NCBI GenBank assembly: GCA_949825025.1
Contig: OX463779.1
Span: 43,656,249-43,720,248, forward strand
DNA from: Siphlonurus alternatus
Lineage: Eukaryota > Arthropoda > Insecta > Ephemeroptera > Siphlonuridae
Direction of reading: 5' to 3'
Length of the DNA: 64,000 bases
In this document: positions 52,246 to 64,000 of the stretch, piece after piece
How positions within the stretch are numbered: position 1 is the stretch's first letter
How the letters are laid out: each line of letters starts with the position of its first letter
Notes under the pieces: model-generated
What the model was told of the DNA's origin: nothing
Databases searched by the model: none
The model's input: the letters and a program-made list of their open reading frames with translations, nothing else
Program-made: the position numbers and the translations under genes

Positions 52246-53859
52246 TTCCTCTCGATTTTGAGTGTATTAAGACGGGGGCATACATGACAAAAATGTATCA
52301 ATTGCCCCAAAATACAAACCAATGAGTGGTATTAAAGGGTTATAAAAAATTGACAATAACTCGAGGTGCTATATGTAATAAAATTTCCATGCATTATGCA
52401 AATATAAGCCACTTCTTGCGGAAATAACGTTGTACTAATCACACTGTATAAGTTACTTACACACCCTAGAGCAATAAAGCTCCTTGCGCTCTGCCAAGGA
52501 GTAATATCAGCACAAGAAAATTCCTACTCAAGAGAGAACACCGTTACCTCATATCTTATGCTGCGTATATGAAGTAGTGGTCTCACAACCACGCAAAACA
52601 GGCTCTTGTGCTTCATTATGCAGCGGACTGTTTAGTTGATATCTTCAAGAAAATTATGGCTTATGAAACAGGAAGATAAAAATATCAAGAATAACAAGCT
52701 TGTAAAAAAATAGCCAATCGTAAAGAGTTACAAAATTACGTCGTTATAAAAAAAAATTATATATACCACGCAAATTATTTTTAAAGAAGAGTTTTCAACT
52801 TTTTAAAACTTATTATCAAATTTTGTTTATAAAATTTTATTATAAGATTATTGATACAGGTCATGGTCATAATAAAATTGTTAAACTAAGGACCTTGCTT
52901 TAATAAAACTTAATCTTTTAATTATATTTTTTTGTTTGTTTGTTTTGTTTTCTCTATAAAAATAAACAAAATGAACTCAGTTATATCACTTTGTATAATT
53001 TAACAAAAGCAAGTCGATTATCGTGCGCATGTTGGCATGACGTAAATATTCTGCTGCTCGCTGTGCAGTTAAACTTTGTCCTAAAATGAAGATAACTACA
53101 TTTTCACACATTTTTATATCTTCTTATCACATAAAGAATCACCTGAAGTAGTTTACCATCACGTAGTATGAAGTACAGCGTGGTGCGTAATGGCAAAGCG
53201 CAGCAGAGGAGTCAAGCAATGCGGGCTTGTCAGCTTTGATCTGATGTTGATAAGACGGTAAGGTGTGTGTAATGAGAAGGGGGTGTCTTCATCTGAGTCA
53301 CAAAATGTACTACCCCCAAGAGCAAACATTTTTTCCCACCCCCTCTTTTCTATTATACATGCACCCCTCTCCTATTATTCTATACTACATAACTGACTGC
53401 ATCCCTTTTTTATTGCAATACAAAACCATGGTATATATTATACAATAGCTCCGTTATACCCCCTACCCCTTCATTTTATTCTATTCTTCTTTAAAAAAAA
53501 AAACTTCCAAAAACATTGAATACACTTGTCGTACTGTACAGTACTGACCATAATTTTTGTCTAGTATATTTTAAAGCACAGAGCCTGAACTACATTTTGA
53601 TTGATTAAACATATATTAGACATAATGATTTAACAATATTTCTGATGTTTATTTATAATTTTACTGAAATCTGATGTAATGAAGATCTAAGAAAGTCAGC
53701 CATTGTCGCCTGTTGACTATGCAAACTGCTGTACAGTAAATTGTAATATTTTGTTTTATAAAATTTTGTTCTATGATAAATAATTGTCTTTTTCTTCAAA
53801 CAACAGTACCTTTAGAACGTTAAGTAATGCATGCTCTATACTCTATATACGCATCGTAT

Positions 53860-53985
53860 TAAAATGGTTTTCGTTGAGTTTGTAACGTCCTCAGTCATTG
53901 GTTGACAGTTTGTAACGAAGAACCTCATTGGTCGAACACGAGCCAAAGTACTCCCGAGCGTACATGAGGAAAACCAAGTCTAATA
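53860..53985 (-). repeat. Dispersed repeat family E copy 2
   Basis: Reverse-complement relative of 39395-39540. It shares AACGTCCTCAGTCATTGG, GTTACAAACT-type and CCTCATTGG words. A similar block occurs at 61025-61125. Confidence 0.7.
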
Positions 53986-54479
53986 TGACGCCCAGTGTAA
54001 CTCTCCTGCAGCAACCAACTGTAATATAATATGATAAATATTAATAATTATATTTTATTTCCAAATCTCCATTTTTGCCTCTTGACTTCGTTGGCCCTCA
54101 AGCCTGGGTCGAATATGTCTGATACTTGATCAACAGTGAAAATATTCAAGGATCATTTCTTTGGTTCTTCATGCTATCTTAATATTATTATTTTTAAGAC
54201 TACATCGATTTTCTTTCCTTTTACTGCACTAATAAATGTATAATTTTAAACCTAAAAACTTGGCATACTCCAATGTATTATGGTATATACTATATAATAC
54301 TATAAATGCAATACGTGGTGTGCACATCGACAAAGTGTCATGTAGCTAGATCAATACAAAGTTAATTTATGTTATTTAATTTATACAATATAATCCCAGT
54401 GCTGTAGCAGCTCGAGTGACGTCACTAATACAGATAATACAATAATCTTTGCAGCAACCCTATAACTGCACAACGTGTG

Positions 54480-54810
54480 CAGCACTGCATGCACTGGACT
54501 GCATGATAGGGGAGAGAGTGAGACAGAGAGAGGAGAAAGATAGTGAGAGAAGAGAAAGAGAGTGGAACAGACAGAGAGTGTGAAAGAGGAGAGAGACATT
54601 GCAGACAGAGAGTGTATGAAATATATATTATATTACATTATTATACATAGAAAAGCGTGAGAGAGACAAAGACAGAGTGAGAGAGAGAATTAAAGAGTGA
54701 AAGATACCGAAAGTGAGAGAGAGAAGAGAGACAGACAGAGGAGAGAGAGTGAGAGAGAAGAAAGAAACAGAGTGAGAGAGAGAGACTGACATTGCAGAGA
54801 GACTTGGATA
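54480..54810. repeat. GA-rich degenerate microsatellite
   Basis: Interrupted GAGA/GACAGA tracts over about 330 bp, broken by an AT-rich segment near 54620-54650. Confidence 0.85.
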
Positions 54811-56339
54811 TTAGGCTCTAGGCTTACATATTACTGACGTCATACGAACAATACAAGTGTACGCCGAGGATGGATATCGCGAGGAGAGAAGGATATTAGC
54901 CTATTTATTGCCCAGGGGTGCACTGCCTCCTCCTTCCCCTCGCGAACCCCTGCTGCTGCTGTCAAGCCCCTAGCAGGCAGCAGCAGCCCGATCAATATGG
55001 GACCACGGCGGTGACGCTTTCGCTCTCTTGCCGTATTCTGAAGGTTCAAAAACATACGCGGGGGTCCTGCTCTCTTCATGTGATAAAACGGTGATCACAG
55101 GAAATTAAAAAAATGAAAATAAAGATGATTCCGTTTTGTGTTCTAATTGCTCGTACTGCAGGTTTTAAACGTTAAATCTATAAATATAGATATTGACTTA
55201 TTTTCTTTTAAATATAAATATGCTGCATGTGTATTTATATTTAGTATACACCTACTGCAGACAGAATGTTGTTATACTGCATTTTACAGATTTACCACTT
55301 ACTAGTAAACTCCAATGGACAAAAGCATAATGCACAATTACATGATAATTGCAATTTTATTATAGGAAAGTAAAGAATTCTATCCCAGGGTCTAAATTCC
55401 CAATCTCCATAGACTAAATAAGATCACATCGTATTGAATATAAGAAGACCAAGTTAACGTTCAGTTTTTCCAGGTGTTATACACTACATTCAAATATACT
55501 GTACTTTAACACATGGCCGGATCGGACTTTTTTATTTTAATGTATATGGTGCATGTACATAAATTAATATAATGTAGGACTATTAAATATACAGGAATTC
55601 AATAAAATGTATGGTTGAAAAAAAAATTTAGTCTGTATTAAATTTATGAACATAATAAGAGCTAATTAAAAAAATTTATACTTCTAGTTTTAAGCCAGTG
55701 TTGAAATTTGAACTTTCAAAAATCAAAAATAATATTTGAAATGAGAAGCTATAAAAACAGGTACAATTTACTTCAGGGCAGTATTATATGTAGGAGAAAG
55801 CAGCTTTGTAAATATTAATTCTAGATTATAAATCGTTACTCTACATTAAGAAGGATAAAAAATTATATTAATCATGAATAATGATAAAAAATCATAGTGA
55901 CTTGATAATTTTTCAGAGTAATTCTATGATTTCTTATAACGGGAAATATCATAGAGTGATTAATAATAATGCAGCATTTCATTGGTCGTGTGGGAGCTGC
56001 GGGGCGGGAAAGCGAACGTGCATTATCGCAAAATAAACACGACACGATTCCACATGCACGTAACTCTGCAGCTAATGGACTCGTATATAGTATATCTGCT
56101 TTCTCTGCAACGGTCACTAAAAACAGCTGATCTTAATTAGTAATTAACAAACAGCTGCCTCTCTCACGATCAAATATTACATAAGTTCGATTTTTTTTTT
56201 AAAAATATTAATTTTTTTAATAGATTAATATGTGGCCTTATGGAACATCTTGTCTTAAAGCCAATTAAAATGTGCATGCATCAATTTCTCATGATCCTCG
56301 TATCAAACTAAACAAATATTGCACTCAAATTTATATTGA

Positions 56340-56500
56340 TATTTCGGAAGTAGCCGGAAGTGTGTATTTTCTGTGCCTGTTCTCTCTGAGTTTTGGAAAC
56401 AAGTCAGTAACGATTATTATGAACGTTTCTGCAAAAAAAATAAAATAAGAATGAGCTAGAAGTACAGAAACCTCTAATTTCCGGCGCACGGGAATGTAAA
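56340..56500. repeat. MITE family L copy 2
   Basis: TTCGGAAGTAGCCGGAAGTG near the left end and TTTCCGGCGCACGGGAATGT near the right end give a diverged version of the element at 44283-44522. Confidence 0.55.
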
Positions 56501-57569
56501 ATTATTTTGACTTCATAAACATCTGTAGAGTATTATCAATGAACTACATGTACTATAGTTTAATGGCATTGACATTACATTACTCCCGGAAGTAGCCTTA
56601 AATTCAGGTATTTTTTAAAGTCCAATAAAAATAAGGTAGTGGTATTTCCGTGGGTTAAAAAAATAATAGCATAAGAAGACGTCTGTTTTCAAGAGTAATA
56701 TATAAGGCCCGGCTCGCGCACGCAGTCTTTTATTTCTGCGATCGTAAGCGTGCGATCGTATACGTTTCTTATTTAGAACAGAATTTAAAATTCTTATCAT
56801 AAGAAGGCATACGATATGAAGCTGTTTGCGTGTACATCTGATCACATAGGTTCTTATTTTTGTTATCAAACGCTGCGAAATCATGCGATTCTGTGTGAGA
56901 CAACCCTAAAACCGACGAGTAATTTAGGATGTGGGACACTAAAATATGAAGTCTGCAATTAAAGTTTTATGAATAAATTTAATGTATTATAATTAAATGT
57001 TATAAACTGATTAAAATTAAGTCTAGGGAATACCTTCACTTCCGGCTATTTCCGGTAAGAATATTGCTGCAATAATAGTTCTCATTAAAATTAATTTAAT
57101 ATTTAAATAGCAATAGTTTATAGATCAGAACTTTTCAAAACTTGATACATGCACGTGCATGCTTTCTTGTAACTATGTTCTTCCTATTATATATTATATG
57201 GTTCTTCTTTTTTTTTTACTACACACTTTCGTATTTAATTGTATACAAAAATAACAATAAAAAAATGTAATCATCCACCAAAGAAGTTTTTAAAACGTTA
57301 TTTAATTTCTATACCTATTTTTATATATAACTACATCATATATAATATTTTTTTGTATACCCCTTGATGGGAATTAATAACCTGATGGTTCACAAAAAAA
57401 TGGTTGAAGAAAAACGGTTTTAGAAAAGCTTCATAAATCTTGGTCACCTTTGCGAGGTTACTCTAAAAAAAAAACATGTACTGGAGAAGTGGGGGAGGCA
57501 GAAAGGTAGGCACCTACAGTTGGAGTAACCTGAGATCCCCACAGGAAGTGGGCACGGGTTTGAAATCTT

Positions 57570-57790
57570 GGTTCCTGCAAGGCATCAAATTTTTTATTGC
57601 ATTTTTAATAGAGGATTTCTATATGTTAGACAAATGTATTCAGTTTCTTCTCTATCCTTTCAAATCGTGCTGTAAAACGCTGTGATCGACGTCATAGTCA
57701 TGCAAATATTTAATACACACGACACGTATATAAAATATTATAGAAAAAGGCGTTACATGACTATGACGTCATAGTGTTTTGTTGAACGAT
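57570..57790. repeat. Foldback element, family B copy 3
   Basis: The block with AAATCGTGCTGTAAAACGCTG and a TGACGTCATAG word is mirrored by GTTACATGACTATGACGTCA. It is similar to the copies at 15893 and 52080. Confidence 0.7.
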
Positions 57791-58988
57791 TTAAAAAAAA
57801 AATCATGGCAATTCTGTCTGTACCATATTTTTTATTTATTTTTATTGCGCTGGGCGATCGCTGATTATTGATTGTTTTAATCCTATTTTCAAAATTTCGG
57901 AATATTTGATATTTTTCTTTGAATAATGTACAAAAAATTGAACTAATATAAGAGACAAAGAGACCTAAAATAATCCATATCTAAGAGGAGTATCATAATA
58001 AATCATGATAATTAACATTTAATATATTAATTAATTTTGTTGTCAGTTCCGGTGGTGCATTTTATTTGCCTCCGAGTGTACAAGTCGTGCCTTCTCTGTA
58101 ATGTAGCCTGTCCAGTAAGAGAGGTGATACAGTTAGCTCGAATTTATATGCGGTTCAATCTCCAGCACATTCCAGCCTCCCGGCTTATTGCGTTAAATTT
58201 TTTGGATATTAATATAACTAATTTTGACTGCCACTTCAAGCAACATGATGTCTTTTTTATGTATTAAAACTTTAACGATTTATGTTAATTTTTTTTAAAT
58301 TTAAGATCAGTTTAAGTGAATATATTTTGAAGAAAAAGGTGCAGATATTTTTGAAAGAATATTATTGAGTTTTGACAGTTCTTTGACCGAGAACCCTGCT
58401 GACCAGACATACATAAAGATAATCCTCAAATTTTATTGCTGATGTAAAATTTTATTTATTATTTTTATGTGAGGATTTGCAAATTTTATAAAATGGGAGT
58501 GTCAGTTTTATTGCAAATACATTTTACCTTTTGATACTCTGAAATTCCAGCAGCCTCAATGGTCGGATAAAAAATGATACTTAAAAAAAAATACAGTTGA
58601 ATGAAACTATTGTCCAGTTCCTTTTTACATAGTCTCACGTCGAGTATATCCGTGAGCTAATTTTGAGGGACGTAAAAAGAAACTCCATGCAGATATCACA
58701 TTACTTGATGGTCCAAACAAATTTAATGGTATGATAGATTTTCTTACTGGTTAAATGTCCACCAAAAAGTCGCATTCCGTTGCTGTCATAAATTTATATA
58801 GAATCAGCTGTGATTTTCCGCCGACCGTCCTACCTAAATCAATGTATATATATTATTATACTGTATATAAAAGTGAAGTGTTGCAATATTAAAGCATATA
58901 CATAAGAAAAAATATTAGTATTTTAAAAATTCCGTAAATAGAGCAAAAGGGAATGGAAGAAGCTATAATATAATTAGCTTCGATTATT

Positions 58989-59570
58989 AAGCCTATATTA
59001 CACGATACAATTTTTCTGATAATTTTTTTTTAGTTTTTAATCAAACCCTATTGGGTACTTCTATTTACTAATTACATATACTACTTTGAAACCCCGAACC
59101 TTCCGAAACCCTAACTTGAGCGTTTCGCGGGCTCTTCTGGAACGAGGGCGGCCACGGCCTTGCAAATCCATCCCGGCATTTGCCTGCGGCTGAGGGAAAC
59201 GTGGAAACCTCAGCCAGGATGGACGCTACAGCTTTTGTCAATGAACCGGAAGTGCAATGGTCCAAAGCCAGGGGAACCACATAGTGGAAAAGCGCAACGT
59301 TTTACCCCTGGGTGGGAAACGTGGTTTTTGTTGAAAATGGTCACCCATCCAACTACTAACCACGCGCGGCGTTGCTTGACTTCGGTGATCTGACGAGACC
59401 CGGTCAAGCGCACTGCGCCACACCTCCCACTGATAATTGTAATTGTATATACAATTTTTCCTTGCAAGAAAATTTCCTCTCCATGCATACAAACAAATGG
59501 AGATTAAGTTTTCTTGTAAGGAAAAATTGTATACAATTATTAGAAAAATTGTATCGTGTAATATAGGCTT
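58989..59570. repeat. Foldback element interrupted by SINE copy 2
   Basis: The left arm AAGCCTATATTACACGATAC is mirrored exactly at the right end (59551-59570). A further inner stem is made by TTGTATATACAATTTTTCC-like and GGAAAAATTGTATACAA segments. The SINE at 59025-59429 splits the left arm. A single-arm match lies near 50035. Confidence 0.83.
59025..59429 (-). mobile_element. 5S rRNA-derived SINE (SINE3), copy 2
   Basis: Nearly identical to copy 1 (50619-51037) from the 5S-like head to the body end. It is flanked by a 9-bp direct repeat CTGATAATT at 59016-59024 and 59430-59438, read as the target duplication. The T-run 59025-59039 is the remnant of the poly(A) tail. Confidence 0.9.
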
Positions 59571-61024
59571 TACTGAGAAAAATTCAAATTATGGTGCACG
59601 GTTTATGGAGAATATTTCTTTTCTCTCTGGAGAACACTTGAAACCTCCAACTACATGTGGCTAAAATCAGCTGGCATCATCAAGACGGACCTCCAAGTCT
59701 GTTAGCCTAGCAGCGTTATTAAAGAGCTCCTCTCGTGATTATGAGGCGCGGCAAGGACAGCTGGTTGACATGATGCTGATGTTTTGCTCTGGGGTCAATC
59801 ACCCTAGCTGGACCAAAGAGCTTACATTGGCCAAGCCAAAGTCTTTTAAATATAAGAGACCTTCTTTACATATCGATCGCGAAGATTTTATAATTTAGGT
59901 TGATTTTTATATGTAAAGTCATTTGATAATGAACCTTAATATGTTACAACAAGCTATACTGCTCATGCAGCAAATTATGTAATATTATGACCGGAAGTAG
60001 CCGGAAGTGACCTTATACCCATACTTTAAATTTGCAGATCGAGTCACATGTGTATATTTTTGTTCATATACATGCAATGTTTCAAAAATTTAAGTTTGAA
60101 ATTTATACAGTAATAAGGTTAAAATTAGATTCATTCTAATGGTCAGCATCCATGATGACATCACCAATCCTTTGTCCTCCCATTTACTTACAAAAAAAGA
60201 TTGGGCGCACGTAAGATCCTATACGGAGCAATTTTTCGATCGCTTATTGTTAACCCTCTAAATAAGTTATGTTTGCAAATTTAAAATTACGTATTGGCAC
60301 TAACCTTTTACGTTTGCTGCTATAAAAATTTTATTATTTGCCTTGGGTCAGTTTAATTAAAGAGCATCTAAAGAATTTCGCGGTAGTAGTGTTTTGACTT
60401 CGAGCCGAAAAAACGTGCGCAGAAGGGTTGCGCGCCGATGCGCGGTGGTTGTAGCAGGAGTCAAAATTAGCAAACGAACATGGCGACTATATAATTTTTC
60501 TGATGGATACTTACCATTCCGGCTTCTTCAGGGGAGAGCTTTTTTCCACTTGTTGGTAGTTAAACTGATGGGGATCCTTTTATGCAAATTACCACATTTT
60601 TGGTATTCCTTTGTTTACGAGAACATTAAACCTTTTATATACAAAAATGTGCAATGCTTGAGTCAGCCATTCAATAATTAACACTGTGTACAGTACTTAA
60701 TTTTATATATGTACATTGACGTTTTTGCTATAGCTGATTAATTTGTATATAGAATATTTTGGTAGTATATTTCAAGAATTTAAATTTTTTCTTTGTCACG
60801 AAATTCAATGGTCTGATTATATGAGATAGGACTAAGTGCACGACAGAGGGCAAGGCCATCAAGTTGCAATAATATTTAGCCGAGGGTTCAGTCACCTGCT
60901 AACTCGTCTGCCCACACTCCGGCTGACCTCCAAGTGGGGAGGGGCGTCGCGCGGAGTGTCGTGGCAATCGGGACGTCTTCACAAATAATTCCAGTGCGTC
61001 TACACTGGCCGTCACATTAGGTTA

Positions 61025-61125
61025 TGATCGGAAATATTCGGCTCTTGTTGGGCCAGTTAGATCTTTTGTTGCAAACTGTCAACCAATAACCGAGGACATT
61101 ACAAACACGACGAAAACCTAATTAA
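61025..61125 (+). repeat. Dispersed repeat family E copy 3
   Basis: GTTGCAAACTGTCAACCAAT and ACCGAGGACATTACAAACAC resemble the copies at 39395 and 53860; more diverged. Confidence 0.6.
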
Positions 61126-61859
61126 ATGTGACGCGTAGTATACTGAATTAAGAGTCCTATCCCCTATCCATATCTACCCTCCTCCCCCCGTCGATATACC
61201 GTTATAGTATTATACATAGGGGCGTATGGACATTTCGAGTTTACTGATGGACCACCATATAATGGTGCGTCCCATTTCCAGCATATAGCGTCTAATTTAT
61301 ATAAAAGGGTCCTATTTACTCAAGTCCTCACCATAACGACACTAACCGTGGTTATTGAGAAACTTGCATGCTGGTTATCTTCCTACATCTCCTTCGTGAA
61401 TCGCGTCCATTATGTTTAGGTTAAAAATGAATCAATATTTAAATTTGCCATTAAATAAATTAATGAATTTTTAATTCCATAAAATTTTTAGCGATAACAT
61501 TTAGCGAGTAGAAGTTGAATTATGACTGTCATGACTGACTCAAGATGAAATATAATGGTAATTTTTGTAATGTTTGATTTGTTTATTGTATCCAATACAG
61601 AAATTCCACAGTTCTTGGATACATTACAATTATTACATCATAAGACAAAAACAAAATCCATATATATATAATATATAGTTGTACATTCAATTATATCGAG
61701 GGTACAGTGTAACTAGGGAACTGTTCCCTGTGGTGTAACACTACTCTGTACTCTCTTGAACCTCCAGCATATCTCAAAGTTGTGCTACAGAATCAATGAA
61801 AGACACAATCTCATGGATACTGTTGCAACTTCTGATTAATGATATTTAGTTAATGACTT

Positions 61860-61985
61860 GAGAACGGCTGCGGCGGTGGTTCAATAGGCTTCTTCTGCGG
61901 CTGAGGTCTAACTGTCCTAACCCGACTGTGCGCAGCCCCCCCGGCCTCTGACGTCACATCCCCGGGGGCTCGAACCACAAACCGA
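61860..61985. other. GC-rich patch with CRE
   Basis: GC-rich block containing TGACGTCA (61949-61956) and CCCCGGGGG. A minus-strand frame of 61 codons crosses it without a recognisable domain. A regulatory role is possible but unproven. Confidence 0.4.
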
Positions 61986-63005
61986 GAAGGAGAGTTTTTT
62001 GTGCATCTTTTCCTCGTGCTTCTGAAATACCTCAAGAAATATTATGTGGAAATAGCCGAGAGATTACGTGGATGATAAAGAAACGTGAAGGAGCGTTTTT
62101 CGTATGAAATTATTATACTTCCTAAAATGGTCGTTTTGAAAAAAAAAAAAAAAAAAATGCAGCTTCGACTTTAACAGTATAATATAAGTTAAATTAATTT
62201 TAATCCATATTAATTTTAATCCATATTAACTTCTCCATTTATTATGATCGATATATGAAATGATTTTTTGTTAAACTATGGCACTGCAATGTCGTTTATT
62301 TAATTTTGTTTTCAATTACATTGCACCATTTATAAATATTTTTTGACTATAGTGGAGTATTATATGTAGTATAGCTACAGCTAGCAATGTAGGTTACTAT
62401 TCGATTAATTTCATTCTAATTCATTGCAACCTCATAACAGAAAAGATGACTAAAATTGTATTAATTTAGAGTTCAGCTATAGTATACGTTTCATTACGGC
62501 TAATTCCCAGCAGCAGTATCATGATTAAATAATTGCTCACGGATATCGAGTGATATTATGAGTCAATACAGATAGAGATCGTTTTCCCTGTGACGTCACG
62601 GAAAAATGTAAACAAAAAACTTCTACCTGCGTCTCCGTGGTTAGCACGGCGCCTCTCAGACAACAATTTTCACCGCCGTCTGCAGCCAGTGGAAATGTTT
62701 GGGATGCTCTATGGACTATTATTATTTTGTTAGTAAAAAATTATACTTTTTGTTATACATTTTAAATGAATAAAACACTCAAAAAAATTACATCACCGTA
62801 ATTCATCTATAGCAATATAATCCAAGATTCCAAGGATTATTTCCACTGAAATTGAGGATACTTTTTGGTTTTTGGGTATACTTATCGGATTTTTCTTATA
62901 TCTTATAGGATAGGTTGACTGCAAATATATGTCTTAAATTGTTTAAAAAAATATTACGACACGAAGAACATAAAAACCTTTTGTTGGACAATTCATCATG
63001 TGTTT

Positions 63006-63007
<2 letters not shown>

Positions 63008-63072
<65 letters not shown>
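63008..63072. repeat. (GA)n microsatellite
   Basis: Uninterrupted GA dinucleotides over about 64 bp. Confidence 0.97.
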
Positions 63073-63075
<3 letters not shown>

Positions 63076-64000
63076 AATGAAAGCTCTCTGCTATTATTCA
63101 AAGAAAATAAAGTGATGGCTCATCTATATCGACAAAATAATTGTATAAATAAGAGCAATTCTTGAAATGATTTATTTATAATAAGTTTATCTTCCGAATT
63201 CCTTTTGATGGTACTGAAATAAATTTGTATTGTTATGTATTTATAGCATTTATGTTTACTAATAGGTTTAATTCTTTAGAGTAAAATTTCTTTACAATAT
63301 TCCACATTTACCAAATTCTCATTAATGTTTGGTATTATAAATATATTAAAGATTATTTACCTTATTTTCATTTTAATATCCTGCAAGTATATAAGTCTCT
63401 AACTGCTTTTAATTTGACTTATAGGAACACAATAATACTAAATTGTAAGGAATCTCCCTTATTATACTTTTACCAGATTATTGCGCGAGAGAACTTAAGC
63501 TGACTTTTGTAAGATTATATATGACTAATATATATGGCTTTTTGCTCACGTCATATATACTTTCATTACACTATTTTTACGTATACGGAATATTTTATGA
63601 TTTCTCTGCGGATGAAAATTCCCCTTTCGTCTACTCATTTTTTTGTATGGAGCTCAAGTATCATTAAAGCCGATGGTATGTTCGATTAGAGTGAACACGG
63701 ACATGCGCAGAACAACATTTTGTATCTGTGGTCCATCATCTTTAAACTACCAGAGTGTTTGTCCTCCTCTCTTTAATAACCTCCCCTCCAATCCTCCCCT
63801 CCACTATTTCTCGTACCGGTAATTGATAAATTATACCTCCTCCTTCCTTATTATTTGCAAAGACCTCTATATAATATTATGCATGATGATCAAGAACGAT
63901 CTAGGCACCTCCTAGCGGATATTCAAGTAAACTATGGCACACCCGTTCATACACTCTCAATCTCTTATATATATAAAAAAAATATTGGATTCATTTTCGT

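Overview
The window is nuclear DNA from an animal with intron-rich genes and many transposons. It is most likely an arthropod: the RPB5 C-terminus and the overall exon products read like insect or crustacean orthologues. I cannot name the species. There is no operon structure and no sign of bacterial or viral genes.

Layout, 1-23,100: a compact block of four conserved housekeeping genes in alternating orientation. A ZIP7-type zinc transporter (minus, 3' end beyond the window start) sits head-to-head with alpha-methylacyl-CoA racemase (AMACR, plus). AMACR converges on a JMJD4-type oxygenase (minus), which sits head-to-head with the RNA polymerase subunit RPB5 (POLR2E, plus). Both divergent pairs share an intergenic gap of about 470 bp. 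I resolved the exons from splice sites, reading phase and recalled family conservation; the resulting products are 384 aa (AMACR), 396 aa (JMJD4) and 209 aa (RPB5). The introns are loaded with foldback elements and non-LTR retrotransposons, including a nearly intact EN-RT element antisense in JMJD4 and one LINE copy nested inside another copy of the same family in AMACR.

The best candidate for something new is in RPB5. Its penultimate coding exon is present twice (19836-19914 and 21524-21602). Both copies are exactly 79 nt, open, in the same phase and bounded by AG/GT, but they encode divergent versions of the same conserved C-terminal segment. Because 79 is not a multiple of 3, using both would shift the frame, so the pair looks like phase-locked mutually exclusive exons. 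RPB5 is shared by RNA polymerases I, II and III.

Layout, 23,100-29,369: AT-rich intergenic DNA with a head-to-head MITE array, a 31-bp palindrome flanked by perfect 8-bp repeats (a collapsed hAT-like element) and a 99-bp long-stem hairpin.

Layout, 29,370-64,000: the first exon of a ZSWIM4/5/6-type gene, followed by what appears to be the start of a very long first intron. No later exon was recognised. This tract holds a 2.6-kb hAT element with perfect 8-bp target duplications, two 5S rRNA-derived SINEs, a 3' fragment of a Dong/R4-like retrotransposon embedded in (TAA)n repeats, several MITE families (one carrying paired ETS-like motifs), and a GC-rich patch with clustered CRE palindromes.
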